DNA of 64,000 bases from Nitrospira sp. (GCA_005239465.1 SPAW01000023.1:23791-87790); one strand, 5' to 3'. Positions 51,357-61,675 are shown, numbered from the stretch's first letter. The notes: generated by a model from the letters alone, not told the origin. Translations and numbers: made by a program.

Positions 51357-51708
51357 TATGCTGAGTTTGCTACCGCAGTACACACCCGACGAATTCGATT
51401 CACGCCACCGGCTGGTGATCGTCGCTGCCCAACGAGCGAAGCACCTGACCCAAGGAGCCAAACTGAGCGGTCCCTCGCGCTTTACGAAAGAGACGACCAT
51501 GGCACTCGACGAAGTACTGCGCGGTAAGGTCAAGTATCTGACGGGAAAAGAAGCGCGGGATGCGATGAAAGAAGCCAAACGCGGGAAAGAGGGTGAGTCC
51601 GAACGCCTCGCGATGATGACCGGGGAAGACGCCCGAGAGATCAAGAAAGAACTCAGCGTGTACGTGGATGACACGGCCAAGCCGGCAGTAGCCCCGGCCG
51701 AGGAGTAG
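51349..51708 (+). CDS. rpoZ: DNA-directed RNA polymerase omega subunit
   Basis: 119 residues. The segment DSRHRLVIVAAQRAKHLTQGA is the RpoZ core, which stabilises the beta-prime subunit; then VTTMALDEVLRGKVKYL is typical. It has an extra 40-residue acidic/Lys-rich tail. Its position after gmk is standard (gmk-rpoZ-coaBC). It overlaps the gmk end by 8 bp. Confidence 0.9.
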   Translation: MIDMLSLLPQYTPDEFDSRHRLVIVAAQRAKHLTQGAKLSGPSRFTKETTMALDEVLRGKVKYLTGKEARDAMKEAKRGKEGESERLAMMTGEDAREIKKELSVYVDDTAKPAVAPAEE

Positions 51709-51711
51709 CCA

Positions 51712-52956
51712 TTGGAACTGGACCGATCGCAAGCAACCCTACGGGGCAAGCGCCTCGTACTGGGAGTTACAGGAAGCATCGCTTCTTATAAAGCAGTAAG
51801 CCTGCTTCGGGCCTTGACGCGCGAAGGCGCCTCCGTCGCGGTGGTCATGACGCAGGCAGCCACGAAATTCGTGACGCCGCTGACGTTTGAGGTGCTGTCA
51901 GGAGAACGAGTCACCATGGATCTTTTCAAGGCGCACCAGGAGATGAAACACCTCTCCATCCCCGGACAGGCCAATGCCATCATCGTCGCGCCGGCTACGG
52001 CGAATTTTCTGGCGAAGGCGGCCGTCGGCCTGGCCGATGATGTCCTCTCCACCATGCTGCTTACCACCCAATGCCCCTTGATCATCGCCCCGGCGATGGA
52101 TGGCGACATGTGGGCGCATCCCACCGTTGTCGAACACGTGAGAACTCTGCGGGCTCGCGGCGCTGTTATCCTCGACCCTGAAGAGGGTCCACTGGCTTCA
52201 GGACAGGTTGCGCAGGGTCGGCTCGCCTCGGAGTCGAGAATACTGGAAGCGGTGCAGTCTGCTCTGATTCCACAAGACGATTGGCGAGGACAGCGGGTGC
52301 TGGTATCCGCCGGCCCCACGCAGGAAGCGATCGATCCTGTTCGTTTTATCTCCAATCGTTCGTCAGGCAAGATGGGGTATGCGATTGCGGAAGCCGCGCG
52401 CGATCGAGGGGCCGAAGTTGTGCTCGTTACGGGTCCGACCGCTCTTACTCCTCCACCAGGAGTCGAGGTGGTCTCCGTGACAACGGCGAAAGAGATGGCC
52501 GACGCACTCTGCCAACATTTTGCATCGTCCACCGTCGTGATTATGGCCGCCGCCGTCGCTGACTTTCGTCCAAAAGAACAAGCTGCTCAGAAACTCAAGA
52601 AGCGGGGCCAGACGGCATTCTCTCTCGAACTTGAAACTGCCCCGGACATTCTCGCGATGTTGTCCGCTCAACGAACATCCCAAGTCCTGGTCGGATTCGC
52701 CGCTGAAACCGAACACCTGGTTTCGCACGCGAAAGACAAGCTTAGAGGGAAGGGACTCGACTTAATCGTCGCGAACGACGTGACAAAAGAGGGCGCTGGG
52801 TTCGGCAGCGATGACAACGCTGTGGTCATCCTCTCGCGCACCGGCCAACAGAAAGAATTCGGTCTGATGCCGAAACGCCGACTTGCAGATGAAATCCTGA
52901 CGGCGGTGCAGAAGCTGCGCTCGGCACAACATCGTTCCGCAACCGTAGTGGAGTAA
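51712..52956 (+). CDS. coaBC: Bifunctional phosphopantothenoylcysteine decarboxylase / phosphopantothenate-cysteine ligase
   Basis: 414 residues, TTG start with GAGGAG upstream. The CoaC part begins LVLGVTGSIASYKAVSLLRAL, with catalytic His (MKHLSIPGQANAIIVAPATANFLAK) and APAMDGDMWAHP; the CoaB part begins VLVSAGPTQEAIDPVRFISNRSSGKMGYAIAEAA. It makes 4'-phosphopantetheine for CoA. It follows rpoZ by 3 bp. Confidence 0.95.
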   Translation: MELDRSQATLRGKRLVLGVTGSIASYKAVSLLRALTREGASVAVVMTQAATKFVTPLTFEVLSGERVTMDLFKAHQEMKHLSIPGQANAIIVAPATANFLAKAAVGLADDVLSTMLLTTQCPLIIAPAMDGDMWAHPTVVEHVRTLRARGAVILDPEEGPLASGQVAQGRLASESRILEAVQSALIPQDDWRGQRVLVSAGPTQEAIDPVRFISNRSSGKMGYAIAEAARDRGAEVVLVTGPTALTPPPGVEVVSVTTAKEMADALCQHFASSTVVIMAAAVADFRPKEQAAQKLKKRGQTAFSLELETAPDILAMLSAQRTSQVLVGFAAETEHLVSHAKDKLRGKGLDLIVANDVTKEGAGFGSDDNAVVILSRTGQQKEFGLMPKRRLADEILTAVQKLRSAQHRSATVVE

Positions 52957-52964
52957 TTCAGTCC

Positions 52965-53714
52965 ATGGCTTCAGGCTCCAACAACGCAGGCAACGCGGCC
53001 GAGATTGATCGACTGGCCTTGGCCTTAGCCAAAGAGCCGGGGTCGAAAGCCTTTATTCCCTTGGCCGAAGAATACGGGAAAGCCGGAATGTGGGAAGAGG
53101 CTGCGGCCGTCCTTGAAGACGGATTGAAAACCTATCCGAGCTTTATCACCGCGATGGTTGCACTGGGCCGGACCTACGACCAGATGAACCAGCCTGTCAA
53201 GGCCAAAGCCATTCTGGAAGAAGCGGTGAAAATGAGCCCTGAAAATCTTCGCGCTCATCGAACGTTAGCTAAAATCTATGTCGCGCAGGGCGCCAAAGAT
53301 GCTGCACTGCGGTCCTGCAATGTCATTCTTGCTGTCAACCCTCAGGACCAGGAAGCCCTGTCACTTCGCGAAACGCTCGGCTCGCCGGTTGTTCCGGCCA
53401 CAGCGGTACCACCAAAGCTGTTACGGACAAAGCAGCCCGGTAAACTGGTTTCCGAGTCTTCTGTACGTTCCGTAGAGACTGTTCAATCAAGCACCGCCAA
53501 ATCAGATCCGGCTACCCTTGATGCAGAGGAACGACCCACGACCGTCACCCAGTCCTCCCAAGGAGACCTCGCACCGATCACAAGCGTCGCGGACTCGACA
53601 GTTGATGAACACAGGAGTGCCACGGTGACACAACTTGAACAGTGGCTTACCTCGATCCAGGCGCGTCGAAGAGACCGCGAGCGTCCCACCGAGTCAAGAC
53701 CTCCAACTTCCTAA
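52965..53714 (+). CDS. TPR-repeat protein
   Basis: 249 residues. Residues 10-115 contain three tetratricopeptide-like repeats: GSKAFIPLAEEYGKAGMWEEAAAVLEDGL, PSFITAMVALGRTYDQMNQPVKAKAILEEAV and PENLRAHRTLAKIYVAQGAKDAALRSCNVIL. The second half is Thr/Ser-rich and disordered, closing with a Arg-rich helix. No signal peptide. It is 8 bp after coaBC, so it belongs to the operon. Function not known; such proteins scaffold complexes. Confidence 0.88.
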   Translation: MASGSNNAGNAAEIDRLALALAKEPGSKAFIPLAEEYGKAGMWEEAAAVLEDGLKTYPSFITAMVALGRTYDQMNQPVKAKAILEEAVKMSPENLRAHRTLAKIYVAQGAKDAALRSCNVILAVNPQDQEALSLRETLGSPVVPATAVPPKLLRTKQPGKLVSESSVRSVETVQSSTAKSDPATLDAEERPTTVTQSSQGDLAPITSVADSTVDEHRSATVTQLEQWLTSIQARRRDRERPTESRPPTS

Positions 53715-53727
53715 GTAGTTCAATAGT

Positions 53728-53756
53728 TTGACCCTCTTGGGTAGGACTGCTAGAAT
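53728..53756 (+). promoter_or_regulatory. Promoter of the aroQ-efp-accBC operon
   Basis: TTGACC (53728-53733), 17 nt, TAGAAT (53751-53756). About 58 nt of leader to ATG 53821. Confidence 0.6.
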
Positions 53757-53820
53757 GCCGCCGCTTGTGTTGTGCCGGTGAGTGAAACTGAGATCTCGTC
53801 GGAGGCGGCTCGTACCTGAC

Positions 53821-54321
53821 ATGCTGCGTGTGCTGATCCTGCATGGTCCTAATCTCAACCTCTTGGGGAGCCGCGAGGAATCCGTTTATGGGACGACCAC
53901 GCTCGATGCAATCGATGCGTCCCTCTCGAAGCTCAGCGACGAACTGGGAGTGGAACTTGATATCCGCCAGTCGAATCTTGAAGGGGAGTTGGTGACCTGG
54001 ATTCAAGAAGCACGCAGCGGTTACCAAGGGATCATCATCAATCCCGCGGCCTACACCCATACCAGTATAGCGATACGAGACGCTCTGGCAGCCGTCAATC
54101 TGCCCACCATCGAGGTGCATCTCTCGAATATCCACCGGCGCGAGGAATTCCGGCGGCATTCGTATGTCTCAGGCGTAGCCCTGGGTCAAATTTCCGGATT
54201 CGGCCCGACCGGCTATCTGTTGGCGCTACGAGGACTGTGCGAGCATCTGTCCTCACGTGGATCGAAGTCCACCGCCCCACGGACCAGCTCAACGCGTGGC
54301 GCTGGAACACGTAAGCACTGA
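53821..54321 (+). CDS. aroQ: 3-dehydroquinate dehydratase, type II
   Basis: 166 residues from ATG 53821. [20 protein letters not shown] with the catalytic Tyr, [35 protein letters not shown] with His, and [20 protein letters not shown]. Shikimate pathway. The end ([10 protein letters not shown]..) is a poorly conserved tail. No tight ribosome-binding site is seen; GGAGG is 15 nt away. First gene of the operon with efp. Confidence 0.94.
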   Translation: MLRVLILHGPNLNLLGSREESVYGTTTLDAIDASLSKLSDELGVELDIRQSNLEGELVTWIQEARSGYQGIIINPAAYTHTSIAIRDALAAVNLPTIEVHLSNIHRREEFRRHSYVSGVALGQISGFGPTGYLLALRGLCEHLSSRGSKSTAPRTSSTRGAGTRKH

Positions 54322-54366
54322 CAACATCGACAGCGCGTTCGATTTCCTGATTGAAGGGAGTGCAGG

Positions 54367-54927
54367 GTGATTTCAACCGTTGATTTTCGTAATGGGGTTC
54401 GCCTGATGGTTGAAGGCGAACCGTTCTATATCGTCGAGTTTCAGCATGTGAAACCGGGGAAGGGCGGGGCATTCGTCCGCACCAAGCTGAAGAGCTATAT
54501 CTCAAGGAACGTGCTGGACCGGACCTTCAGATCCGGGGAACGTTTCGAAGAACCGGACCTGGAAGAGCGTGAAATGCAGTTCCTCTACGCCACCGGTGAC
54601 TCCTACACGTTCATGGACACAGAATCCTACGAGCAGCTGACCTTCGAGAAGAGCCAGCTCGGAGAGAACGCGGACCTCTTGAAAGAGAACATGATCGTGA
54701 AGATCCTCGTCTACGAACATCGACCGATTGCCGTAGAGCTGCCGATCTTCATTGAGCTCAAGGTCGTCGATGCTGAACCCGGAGTGCGGGGCGACACCGC
54801 GTCCGGAGGGACCAAGCCGGCCATCGTGGAGACAGGAGCGACGGTCAAAGTACCGCTCTATTTGGAAGTCGGCACCGTGATCAAGATCGATACTCGCACT
54901 AGATCCTACGTGGAGCGCGTCCGGTGA
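54367..54927 (+). CDS. efp: Translation elongation factor P
   Basis: 186 residues, GTG start. The KOW-like domain 1 has [18 protein letters not shown], where Lys32 is the site that is lysylated, hydroxylated or otherwise modified; domain 2 and 3 with [18 protein letters not shown] and [26 protein letters not shown]. It relieves ribosome stalling on polyproline. No modification enzyme is in the window. It overlaps accB by 4 bp. Confidence 0.96.
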   Translation: MISTVDFRNGVRLMVEGEPFYIVEFQHVKPGKGGAFVRTKLKSYISRNVLDRTFRSGERFEEPDLEEREMQFLYATGDSYTFMDTESYEQLTFEKSQLGENADLLKENMIVKILVYEHRPIAVELPIFIELKVVDAEPGVRGDTASGGTKPAIVETGATVKVPLYLEVGTVIKIDTRTRSYVERVR

Positions 54928-55487
54928 GCACACGCCGATCCGCTCGTTCCAAGAAAAAGACTCGTCCGCTTATCCTGCCAAATGCCTTTGGCGGGCCGGA
55001 GCCGGAGACACTGCTCACAGGCGGTCAAACCAAGCAGATCCAAGATCTTATCGATTTGCTTCGCCGAAATAATTTGACCGAGTTGGAACTCGAGCGGCAA
55101 GGCGTACGTATCCGTGTCCGCCTTGAGGTCGGCGTCAAGCCCGTCACAGCGTCGGTGCAGGAATCCGTTCCGAGCACCCCCCAACAAACTTCACATCCCG
55201 CAACAACCACAGGCCCGTCGGCGGAAGAGACCACCGCTATGGTCACCATCGCCTCGCCCATCGTCGGCACCTTCTACCGATCTCCGTCGCCGGATGCCGA
55301 CCCCTATGTTGAAGAAGGCGACTTCGTGAAAAAAGGCCAGGTTCTGTGCATTGTCGAAGCGATGAAGCTCATGAACGAAATCGAGTCCGAAGTGGATGGG
55401 CGCATCGTAAAAATTCTGGCGGAAAGTACCAAGTCGGTCGAGTACGGCCAGGCGCTCTTCTTGATCGATCCCAAAGCTACTCCATAG
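54924..55487 (+). CDS. accB: Acetyl-CoA carboxylase biotin carboxyl carrier protein
   Basis: 187 residues, GTG start. A basic N-terminus ([10 protein letters not shown]) and the helix [23 protein letters not shown], then a Pro/Ala/Thr linker and the lipoyl-like domain with [22 protein letters not shown] and the biotin motif EAMKLMNE (Lys148). It carries carboxybiotin for AccC and AccA/AccD. It overlaps efp (GTGA). Confidence 0.95.
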   Translation: MSTRRSARSKKKTRPLILPNAFGGPEPETLLTGGQTKQIQDLIDLLRRNNLTELELERQGVRIRVRLEVGVKPVTASVQESVPSTPQQTSHPATTTGPSAEETTAMVTIASPIVGTFYRSPSPDADPYVEEGDFVKKGQVLCIVEAMKLMNEIESEVDGRIVKILAESTKSVEYGQALFLIDPKATP

Positions 55488-55518
55488 GCAGTCCTCGCCA
55501 TCGCATCGGAGCTGAGAC

Positions 55519-56859
55519 GTGTTCAAGAAAGTCCTCATTGCTAATCGCGGAGAAATCGCGCTGCGGGTGATCCGAGCCTGCAAGGAACTTGGCATCAGGA
55601 CCGTCGCCATCCATTCGGAAGCCGATGCCGCCAGCTTGCACGTACGCGCCGCCGACGAAAAGGTGTGCGTCGGTCCACCGGAAGCCGCTCTGAGCTACCG
55701 CAATATTCCGAACGTCTTGAGTGCCGCAGAAATTACCGGCGTCGACGCCATTCACCCCGGTTACGGATTCTTATCCGAGAACGCCCACTTCGCCGAAGTC
55801 TGCGAATCCATCGGCATCAAATTCATCGGCCCCACCTCTGAGAATATCGCCATGATGGGGGATAAAGCGAAGGCCCGCGAGATCGTCGCAAAGCGAGGAC
55901 TCCCGGTGACGCCGGGCAGCCCCGGCGAATTGCGGAGCGAGGAAGATGCATTGCAAGCCGCGCAGAAAATCGGCTTCCCCGTCATCATCAAGGCCACAGC
56001 CGGAGGCGGGGGACGCGGCATGCGCGTCGTGAACAAAGCCGGAGACCTGGGCCGGGCCTTTCAGGCCGCCCAAGCCGAGGCCAAATCGACCTTCGGCAAT
56101 GAAGGCGTCTATCTCGAACGCTACTTCCTGGAACCGCGTCATATCGAAGTCCAAATCCTGGCAGACCATCGTGGCCACGTCATTCACCTCGGCGAACGGG
56201 ATTGCTCGATTCAACGACGGCATCAGAAGCTGGTCGAAGAAACACCCTCGCCGGCAGTCGATGAGAAGCTCCGCCGGGAGATTGGACGAGTCGCCGTGGA
56301 AGCCGTCAAGGCCGCGCAGTACCGGAACGTCGGCACCGTCGAATTTCTGCTCGACAAAGATCGCAATTTCTTTTTTATGGAAGTGAACACCCGCATCCAG
56401 GTCGAACACCCGATTACCGAAATGGTCACCGGCATCGATTTGATCAAGGAACAGATTCGCCTGGCGGCGGGCCACCCGCTCTCGATCAGGCAACAGGACG
56501 TCGTGCTCAACGGCCACAGCATGGAATGCCGGATTAATGCGGAGGACCCGGAGAAGTTCATCCCTTCGCCGGGCCAGATCACCAAGTACAGCGCTCCGGG
56601 AGGCTTCGGCATCAGAGTCGATTCAGCCATGGAGTCCGGTGCGATCGTCGTCCCGCACTATGACTCGATGATCGCAAAACTGATTAGCCATGGGCGCGAT
56701 CGCCAAGAATCCATGGCCCGTATGAGGCGCGCCCTTGACGAATTCGTCATCGAAGGTATCAAGACTACCATCCCGCTCCACCGCCGGATTCTCGACGATC
56801 CCGACTTCCAAAAAGGCCACGTCTCGACAACGTTCCTCGATCGATTCTTAGCAAGTTAG
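55519..56859 (+). CDS. accC: Biotin carboxylase of acetyl-CoA carboxylase
   Basis: 446 residues, GTG start. ATP-grasp with [68 protein letters not shown] and a normal C-terminus. It carboxylates AccB; the product malonyl-CoA starts fatty acid synthesis. It is 31 bp after accB. The paralogue at 17559 belongs with pycB. accA/accD are not in the window. Confidence 0.95.
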   Translation: MFKKVLIANRGEIALRVIRACKELGIRTVAIHSEADAASLHVRAADEKVCVGPPEAALSYRNIPNVLSAAEITGVDAIHPGYGFLSENAHFAEVCESIGIKFIGPTSENIAMMGDKAKAREIVAKRGLPVTPGSPGELRSEEDALQAAQKIGFPVIIKATAGGGGRGMRVVNKAGDLGRAFQAAQAEAKSTFGNEGVYLERYFLEPRHIEVQILADHRGHVIHLGERDCSIQRRHQKLVEETPSPAVDEKLRREIGRVAVEAVKAAQYRNVGTVEFLLDKDRNFFFMEVNTRIQVEHPITEMVTGIDLIKEQIRLAAGHPLSIRQQDVVLNGHSMECRINAEDPEKFIPSPGQITKYSAPGGFGIRVDSAMESGAIVVPHYDSMIAKLISHGRDRQESMARMRRALDEFVIEGIKTTIPLHRRILDDPDFQKGHVSTTFLDRFLAS

Positions 56860-57237
56860 AATTCACAAATTATGCGGTTGCAAGATCTGAGGTGCCCCGG
56901 CCCCGTTTCACGAGACGGAGCTCGCGGCGCCATGGTGAGATTCCTGGCCGTAATCCCAACAAGATCATATCCGCTGTGACCAAGCTAGACATGTCCTTTT
57001 GGCTGGTAAACTGCCGGCTTCCCATTCTCAGCACTCGGTCACGCTGTGGCCGGCTCATCCCGGTGCCAACGCCTGCTGACGGAGCAAAGACCGCATGCGG
57101 CAGCGGCCATCACATAACCAGGACATGTCTCCTATGGAAGAAAGAGAACATGTCGATTGTAGCTTGACATAGAGTGATTCGCCTGGTGCTTCCTGATAGA
57201 ATAAACTTTATGCTTGAACATCTTGTAGGATAGGCGC
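56860..57237. promoter_or_regulatory. Region upstream of macA with three ACATGTC sites
   Basis: 378 bp without a gene. The perfect palindrome GACATGTC occurs at 56988-56995 and 57123-57130, and a near copy (AACATGTC) at 57148-57155. TTGACA at 57165 and TAGAAT at 57197 are present but spaced 26 nt, so they are probably not one promoter. The sites could be operators for a repressor of the efflux operon. Confidence 0.4.
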
Positions 57238-58521
57238 ATGCGACGTCTTGGCTTAATCCTTGGAGTGGTTGCCATCGGGCTGGCCATTGGTGGCTATGTG
57301 TTCTTCAATGGAGAACGCAAGGCACCGATCCGGTACCGAACGGCTGGAGTGGATCGCGGCACAGTCGTCTCGATCGTGAGCGCAACTGGGACGATTAATC
57401 CTGTCGTCTCGGTGCAGGTGGGTACCCAAGTCTCGGGGATGATCAAGAGTCTTCACGCGGATTTCAACTCACGGGTAAAAGCCGGGGACACGGTGGCGGT
57501 CATTGACCCCGAACCCTTCAAGGCTCGACGCGATCAAGCCGCCAGCAACCTTGAAATGGCGCGGTCGAATGTGGTCAGAGCCAAGACGGATCTGGCTCAG
57601 CGCAGGCGAGAACTCGACCGTGTTCAATCCTTGGTGGCCCAGCAGTTTGTCTCACAGAACGATGTGGATGTCGCGTTCACGAATTACCAAAGCGCAGAAG
57701 CGCAAGTGAGGGTGGCTGAGGCGCAGGTCAAGCAGGCGGATGCAGCGTTGAATTCAGCCGAGCTGGAATTGAAATACACCGTGATCCGATCGCCGGTCGA
57801 CGGCATTGTGGTGGCGCGCAACGTGGAAGTCGGTCAGACGGTGGCAGCCAGTTTTGCCACGCCGAACCTTTTTCTGATCGCCCTCGACCTGACGAAAATG
57901 CAGGTTGATACCAATGTGAGCGAATCGGACATCGGGGGCATGACCGAGGGCAAGGAAGCGATTTTTACGGTGGATGCCTACCCAGGGGTACGATTCGCGG
58001 GGACGATTCGGCAAGTCCGGTTAGCGCCGATCAATGTGCAAAATGTCGTGACTTACAATGTGGTCGTCGCGGTGAACAATCAAGACCTCCGACTCAAACC
58101 AGGCATGACAGCCAATGTCTCCATCGTCGTGGCACAGAAGGATCAAGTCTTGAAAGTGCCAAATGCCGCTTTGCGGTTCAGCCCGCCACAGAGCAATCAA
58201 GCAGAGGTCCGCAGCGGCGAAGGAATACCGGTAAAGGCCGAAGGGCGTGTGGGTGGAGGCAAACCAGCGGCCGGCCCTGGTGATTCCAACGGACAAGCAA
58301 GAAAGATCTGGAAGCTGGGAGAATCCGGCGATCTGGAGCCGATGACTATCCAGACGGGAATCTCCGATGGGGTCTCGACTGAAGTCGTGGCTGGTTCTGT
58401 GGCCGAGGGTGACATGGTGGTAGTAGGGGTTGATTCACCGCGCGGCGAACGACGGGCAAGCGATTTGCCGCCTGGGTTTGGCAGCGGTCAGCGCCGCTCG
58501 TCTCGCGATCGCGGGTTGTAG
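57238..58521 (+). CDS. macA: Periplasmic adaptor subunit of efflux transporter (MacA-like)
   Basis: 427 residues. N-terminal membrane anchor (LGLILGVVAIGLAIGGYVFF), then barrel-sandwich VVSVQVGTQVSGMIKSLHADFNSRVKAGD, a coiled-coil of about 100 residues (RSNVVRAKTDLAQRRRELDRVQSLV, further VAEAQVKQADAALNSAEL), VIRSPVDGIVVARNVEVGQTV, and membrane-proximal domains. MacA type because MacB-like ATPase and permease follow. The C-terminus has an extra Gly/Pro-rich insertion (about 315-345). No TolC is in the window. Confidence 0.88.
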   Translation: MRRLGLILGVVAIGLAIGGYVFFNGERKAPIRYRTAGVDRGTVVSIVSATGTINPVVSVQVGTQVSGMIKSLHADFNSRVKAGDTVAVIDPEPFKARRDQAASNLEMARSNVVRAKTDLAQRRRELDRVQSLVAQQFVSQNDVDVAFTNYQSAEAQVRVAEAQVKQADAALNSAELELKYTVIRSPVDGIVVARNVEVGQTVAASFATPNLFLIALDLTKMQVDTNVSESDIGGMTEGKEAIFTVDAYPGVRFAGTIRQVRLAPINVQNVVTYNVVVAVNNQDLRLKPGMTANVSIVVAQKDQVLKVPNAALRFSPPQSNQAEVRSGEGIPVKAEGRVGGGKPAAGPGDSNGQARKIWKLGESGDLEPMTIQTGISDGVSTEVVAGSVAEGDMVVVGVDSPRGERRASDLPPGFGSGQRRSSRDRGL

Positions 58522-58623
58522 AGAGTTTTCTTGGGCAGGGTCAGGTGGCAGCAGTGGTAGCAATCGCGGCCTCCTTTTCCTGCCCATTACTGTGTCAGGG
58601 GTGACGATGCGGGCCTACATCTA

Positions 58624-59343
58624 ATGCCTCCGCTCATTCGTTGCGAAGACATCTGGAAGATTTATCGGCTGGGTGATGTCGAGGTCCATGCGCTCCGCGG
58701 GCTGGATCTTTCAATCGAGCAGGGCGAGTTCGTCGCGATCATTGGTTCGTCTGGTTCGGGGAAGTCGACCCTCATGAATATCCTGGGTTGTTTAGATCAA
58801 CCGACCAGAGGTCGCTATTGGCTGAACGGTATTGACGTGGCGGCGCTACAGAACGACCAATTGGCTGACATCCGAAACCAGGAAATCGGATTCGTGTTTC
58901 AAAGCTTCAATCTGATTCCGAGGACCAGTGCGCTGGAGAATGCGCAGTTGCCTCTTTTTTATCGCGGGATGTCCTTGCGGGAACAACGTGCCTTGGCTAC
59001 GACAGCATTGGGTCGCGTAGGGCTTCAAGGACGGGAGCAGCACTATCCCGCGCAACTCTCGGGAGGGCAGCAGCAACGTGTGGCCATTGCCCGGGCATTG
59101 GTGACCTCGCCGTCCTTGCTCTTGGCCGATGAACCCACCGGCAACTTGGATACCGAGTCGAGTCGCGAAATAATGACGATCCTCGACCGGTTGAACAAAG
59201 AGCAGGACATTACGATTATTCTCGTTACGCATGAAGCAGATATCGCGGCCTATGCCGAGCGGGAAGTGGTGATCAAGGATGGCCGCGTTTTGACCGATCG
59301 CAACACAAAGCCGGGCGTATCTCTGTCGCCAACGGAAGCCTGA
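58624..59343 (+). CDS. MacB/LolD-type ABC transporter ATP-binding protein
   Basis: 239 residues. Walker [11 protein letters not shown]-loop region, signature [15 protein letters not shown], Walker [13 protein letters not shown] and H-loop VTHEAD. It powers the permease encoded next. It overlaps the permease ATG by one base. Confidence 0.94.
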   Translation: MPPLIRCEDIWKIYRLGDVEVHALRGLDLSIEQGEFVAIIGSSGSGKSTLMNILGCLDQPTRGRYWLNGIDVAALQNDQLADIRNQEIGFVFQSFNLIPRTSALENAQLPLFYRGMSLREQRALATTALGRVGLQGREQHYPAQLSGGQQQRVAIARALVTSPSLLLADEPTGNLDTESSREIMTILDRLNKEQDITIILVTHEADIAAYAEREVVIKDGRVLTDRNTKPGVSLSPTEA

Positions 59344-60578
59344 TGCCGGCCTTTATTCTGCTCACGGTATTGACGGCGATTCGGGTTCTTGGCCGCAATC
59401 GGCTCAGAGCCGGACTGACCATGCTGGGGATTGTGATTGGTGTCGGCGCGGTGATCGCGATGGTGAGTATCGGAGAGGGAGCCAAGGCTGCGGTCGCTCA
59501 ACGCGTGGCCAGCATGGGCACCAACGTCATTATCGTTCTGCCGGGTTCCACAACTGTCGGCGGGGTGCACGGGGGGCAGGGGGGCGCGGTGACGCTGACG
59601 ATATCGGATGGTATGGATCTGAAGAAACGTGTTCCGCTATTGCGCGACACGGGCTGGGCGAAGCGAGATGTCATGCAGATCATCAACGGAAACAAGAACT
59701 GGAATGGGCCGGTCAACGGCATCTCGCCAAGCTATTTAACGATCCGAGATTGGTCGTTTGCCAGTGGCGGGCCTTTTACGCAGCAGGATGTGGACACCGC
59801 TGCTCGTGTGGCTTTGGTCGGACAGACTGTTGTTGAGAATTTGTTTGATGCCGGGGAAGAACCGGTCGGGGCGGTGATCCGCATTAAAAACGTTCCGTTC
59901 CGTGTGATTGGCGTCCTGGCTCCGAAGGGACAGTCGGCCCAGGGATCTGATCAAGATGACATCATTTTCATTCCATTCAGCACCGCGGAGCGAAAAGTCT
60001 TCGGCACGCAATTTCTGGGCTCTGTCGGGGCCTTGTTTGCTTCAACGGAACGAGTGGAGGACTTAGTGCCTGCCTCAGACCAAATCCGCGAAACCCTTCG
60101 GCTGCGGCATCGGTTACAGCCTCAGCAAGAGGATGATTTTACGATCCGCACGCAAGTCGATATAGGAAAGGTTCAAGAAGGGACGAGCGAGACGCTGACG
60201 GTCATGCTGTTTGCCATCGCGTCCGTCTCGCTTCTCGTCGGCGGCATCGGTATTATGAATATCCTCCTGGTGTCGGTGACGGAGCGGACGAGAGAAATCG
60301 GCGTGCGGATGGCGGTGGGGGCTAAACGGCGGCATATTCTGATGCAGTTTCTGATCGAAGCGATGACGCTCAGCCTCGTCGGCGGCTGTATTGGAATACT
60401 ATTCGGGGTTCTTGGAGCTCGGTTGGCAACGGTAATTGCGGGTTGGCCGACCATCATTTCCGGCAATACGGTAGCCGCGGCCTTTGCCTTTTCCGTAGCA
60501 GTCGGGCTCTTCTTTGGTTTGTATCCGGCGGATAAGGCCTCTCGGCTCAATCCCATCGATGCGCTGCGGTATGAATAG
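59343..60578 (+). CDS. MacB/FtsX-type ABC transporter permease
   Basis: 411 residues. N-terminal membrane segment RAGLTMLGIVIGVGAVIAMVSIG, large periplasmic domain (about 60-275), then three membrane segments from VMLFAIASVSLLVGGIGIMNILLVSVTERTREIGVRMAVGA, with the FtsX-domain signature, to the end. Together with the adaptor and ATPase it forms a tripartite export system, perhaps for lipopeptides, macrolides or other amphipathic molecules. Confidence 0.93.
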   Translation: MPAFILLTVLTAIRVLGRNRLRAGLTMLGIVIGVGAVIAMVSIGEGAKAAVAQRVASMGTNVIIVLPGSTTVGGVHGGQGGAVTLTISDGMDLKKRVPLLRDTGWAKRDVMQIINGNKNWNGPVNGISPSYLTIRDWSFASGGPFTQQDVDTAARVALVGQTVVENLFDAGEEPVGAVIRIKNVPFRVIGVLAPKGQSAQGSDQDDIIFIPFSTAERKVFGTQFLGSVGALFASTERVEDLVPASDQIRETLRLRHRLQPQQEDDFTIRTQVDIGKVQEGTSETLTVMLFAIASVSLLVGGIGIMNILLVSVTERTREIGVRMAVGAKRRHILMQFLIEAMTLSLVGGCIGILFGVLGARLATVIAGWPTIISGNTVAAAFAFSVAVGLFFGLYPADKASRLNPIDALRYE

Positions 60579-60595
60579 CGTCCGGCACATTAAGG

Positions 60596-61210
60596 CTATC
60601 GAGGTGAGACAGGGCGATAAGAGGAAGTGGACGCTAGGGAAAGAGAGACTTCGATGCGCGGATGTGTCTTGTCGACATTCTTGTACAGATGGGTTTCGAT
60701 GATCCGATTGTCGTTGAGCCCAAGGCCCTCACAGAGTGCGTCTTGGGCGATCTTGAGTCCGCCGTCCACGTCGCGCCGAAGGGCAGAGGTGAAGAAGAAT
60801 CGGATTGAAAGGGCGAGTGGCCCTGATTGAAGTCGGTCCATCAGGGAGGCGCGGGAGGGCGATTGGGAAAGCGCGACCCAGAGTTGCTGGCTCACCTGTG
60901 TTTTATAGGCGCGTCCGGCTGAGGACAAAAGCCGGCGGCTGTTCACCGTGGCATATTGATGGTTGATGCTGGGAGGAACCGGCAAAGTGAGCGATAGCTG
61001 CACATCGGTCACGATTGAGGTAGACGGTGGCCCCTGGAGGATGATGCTTGGCTTGGATGTCTTGAGCTGCGCTAAGATGGCGGCACGATCAAGGGGCCAT
61101 GAGTTCCCACGCGTTGATACGAGACTCGGGATATCTGAGGGGCGATATGAGGTGATTCGAACGGGAAGCTTGGATGAGCGGGAGTTTGTGCGACGTCGGC
61201 CGGATGGCAT
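60596..61210 (-). CDS. RusA-family Holliday junction endonuclease
   Basis: 204 residues. The RusA domain (about 75-195) shows LPVPPSINHQYATVNSRRLLS, SIRFFFTSALRRDVDGGLKIAQDALCEGLGLNDNRI, and a final THPRIEVSL. The conserved Asp residues (RRDVDG, LNDNRI) are the metal ligands. RusA cleaves Holliday junctions; it often belongs to phages. The first 70 residues are not in the family. It is encoded just after mraZ (9 bp), with no phage context. Confidence 0.85.
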   Translation of the reverse strand: MPSGRRRTNSRSSKLPVRITSYRPSDIPSLVSTRGNSWPLDRAAILAQLKTSKPSIILQGPPSTSIVTDVQLSLTLPVPPSINHQYATVNSRRLLSSAGRAYKTQVSQQLWVALSQSPSRASLMDRLQSGPLALSIRFFFTSALRRDVDGGLKIAQDALCEGLGLNDNRIIETHLYKNVDKTHPRIEVSLSLASTSSYRPVSPR

Positions 61211-61219
61211 GGAGCCAAA

Positions 61220-61663
61220 CTACAAGAGATTCAGGATCTTCGACATGTTTTGTTCGTATCGATCTTCCGTACGGGAGATATAGCGGCGCCACTCGCTGGG
61301 GTTCCAAATTTCCATGCGGTGGTAGAGGCCGACCAGGATGACTTCCTGATCCTCATCGACCGGCACCATCTTTCGCAATCGGCCGGGAATCAGAATGCGC
61401 CCGGTCTTGTCGATATCCGAGGTGCCGGCTTCGGAGACCACAAAGTGCATGAAGAGGCGGCTCTGATCTTCGTCCAGCGAGGTCTTTGTCCGCTCAAGGA
61501 CCTTTTCCCATTCCCTGGTGGAGTAGATCAGCAGGGACTGTTCCGGCCCCTTCAGGAACACGACGGCCTGGCCGTCCGCTTCAACCTGTTCGCGAATGGG
61601 TGAAGGGACAATGAATCGTCCCTTTTCGTCGACTTTGCAAAGGTATTCGCCAGCGAACATCAA
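61220..61663 (-). CDS. mraZ: MraZ transcriptional regulator
   Basis: 147 residues. Two MraZ/SpoVT-AbrB-like repeats: AGEYLCKVDEKGRFIVPSPIRE and DIDKTGRILIPGRLRKMV. MraZ normally sits at the head of the division-cell-wall cluster and binds its promoter; here the neighbours are an HTH protein and RusA. Its targets in this genome cannot be deduced. It is 12 bp downstream of the HTH gene. Confidence 0.92.
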   Translation of the reverse strand: MMFAGEYLCKVDEKGRFIVPSPIREQVEADGQAVVFLKGPEQSLLIYSTREWEKVLERTKTSLDEDQSRLFMHFVVSEAGTSDIDKTGRILIPGRLRKMVPVDEDQEVILVGLYHRMEIWNPSEWRRYISRTEDRYEQNMSKILNLL

Positions 61664-61675
61664 CGGAATCCTAGT

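Noticed and set aside
57165-57202. TTGACA...TAGAAT as the macA promoter
   Set aside because: Spacing is 26 nt, too long for a sigma-70 pair.
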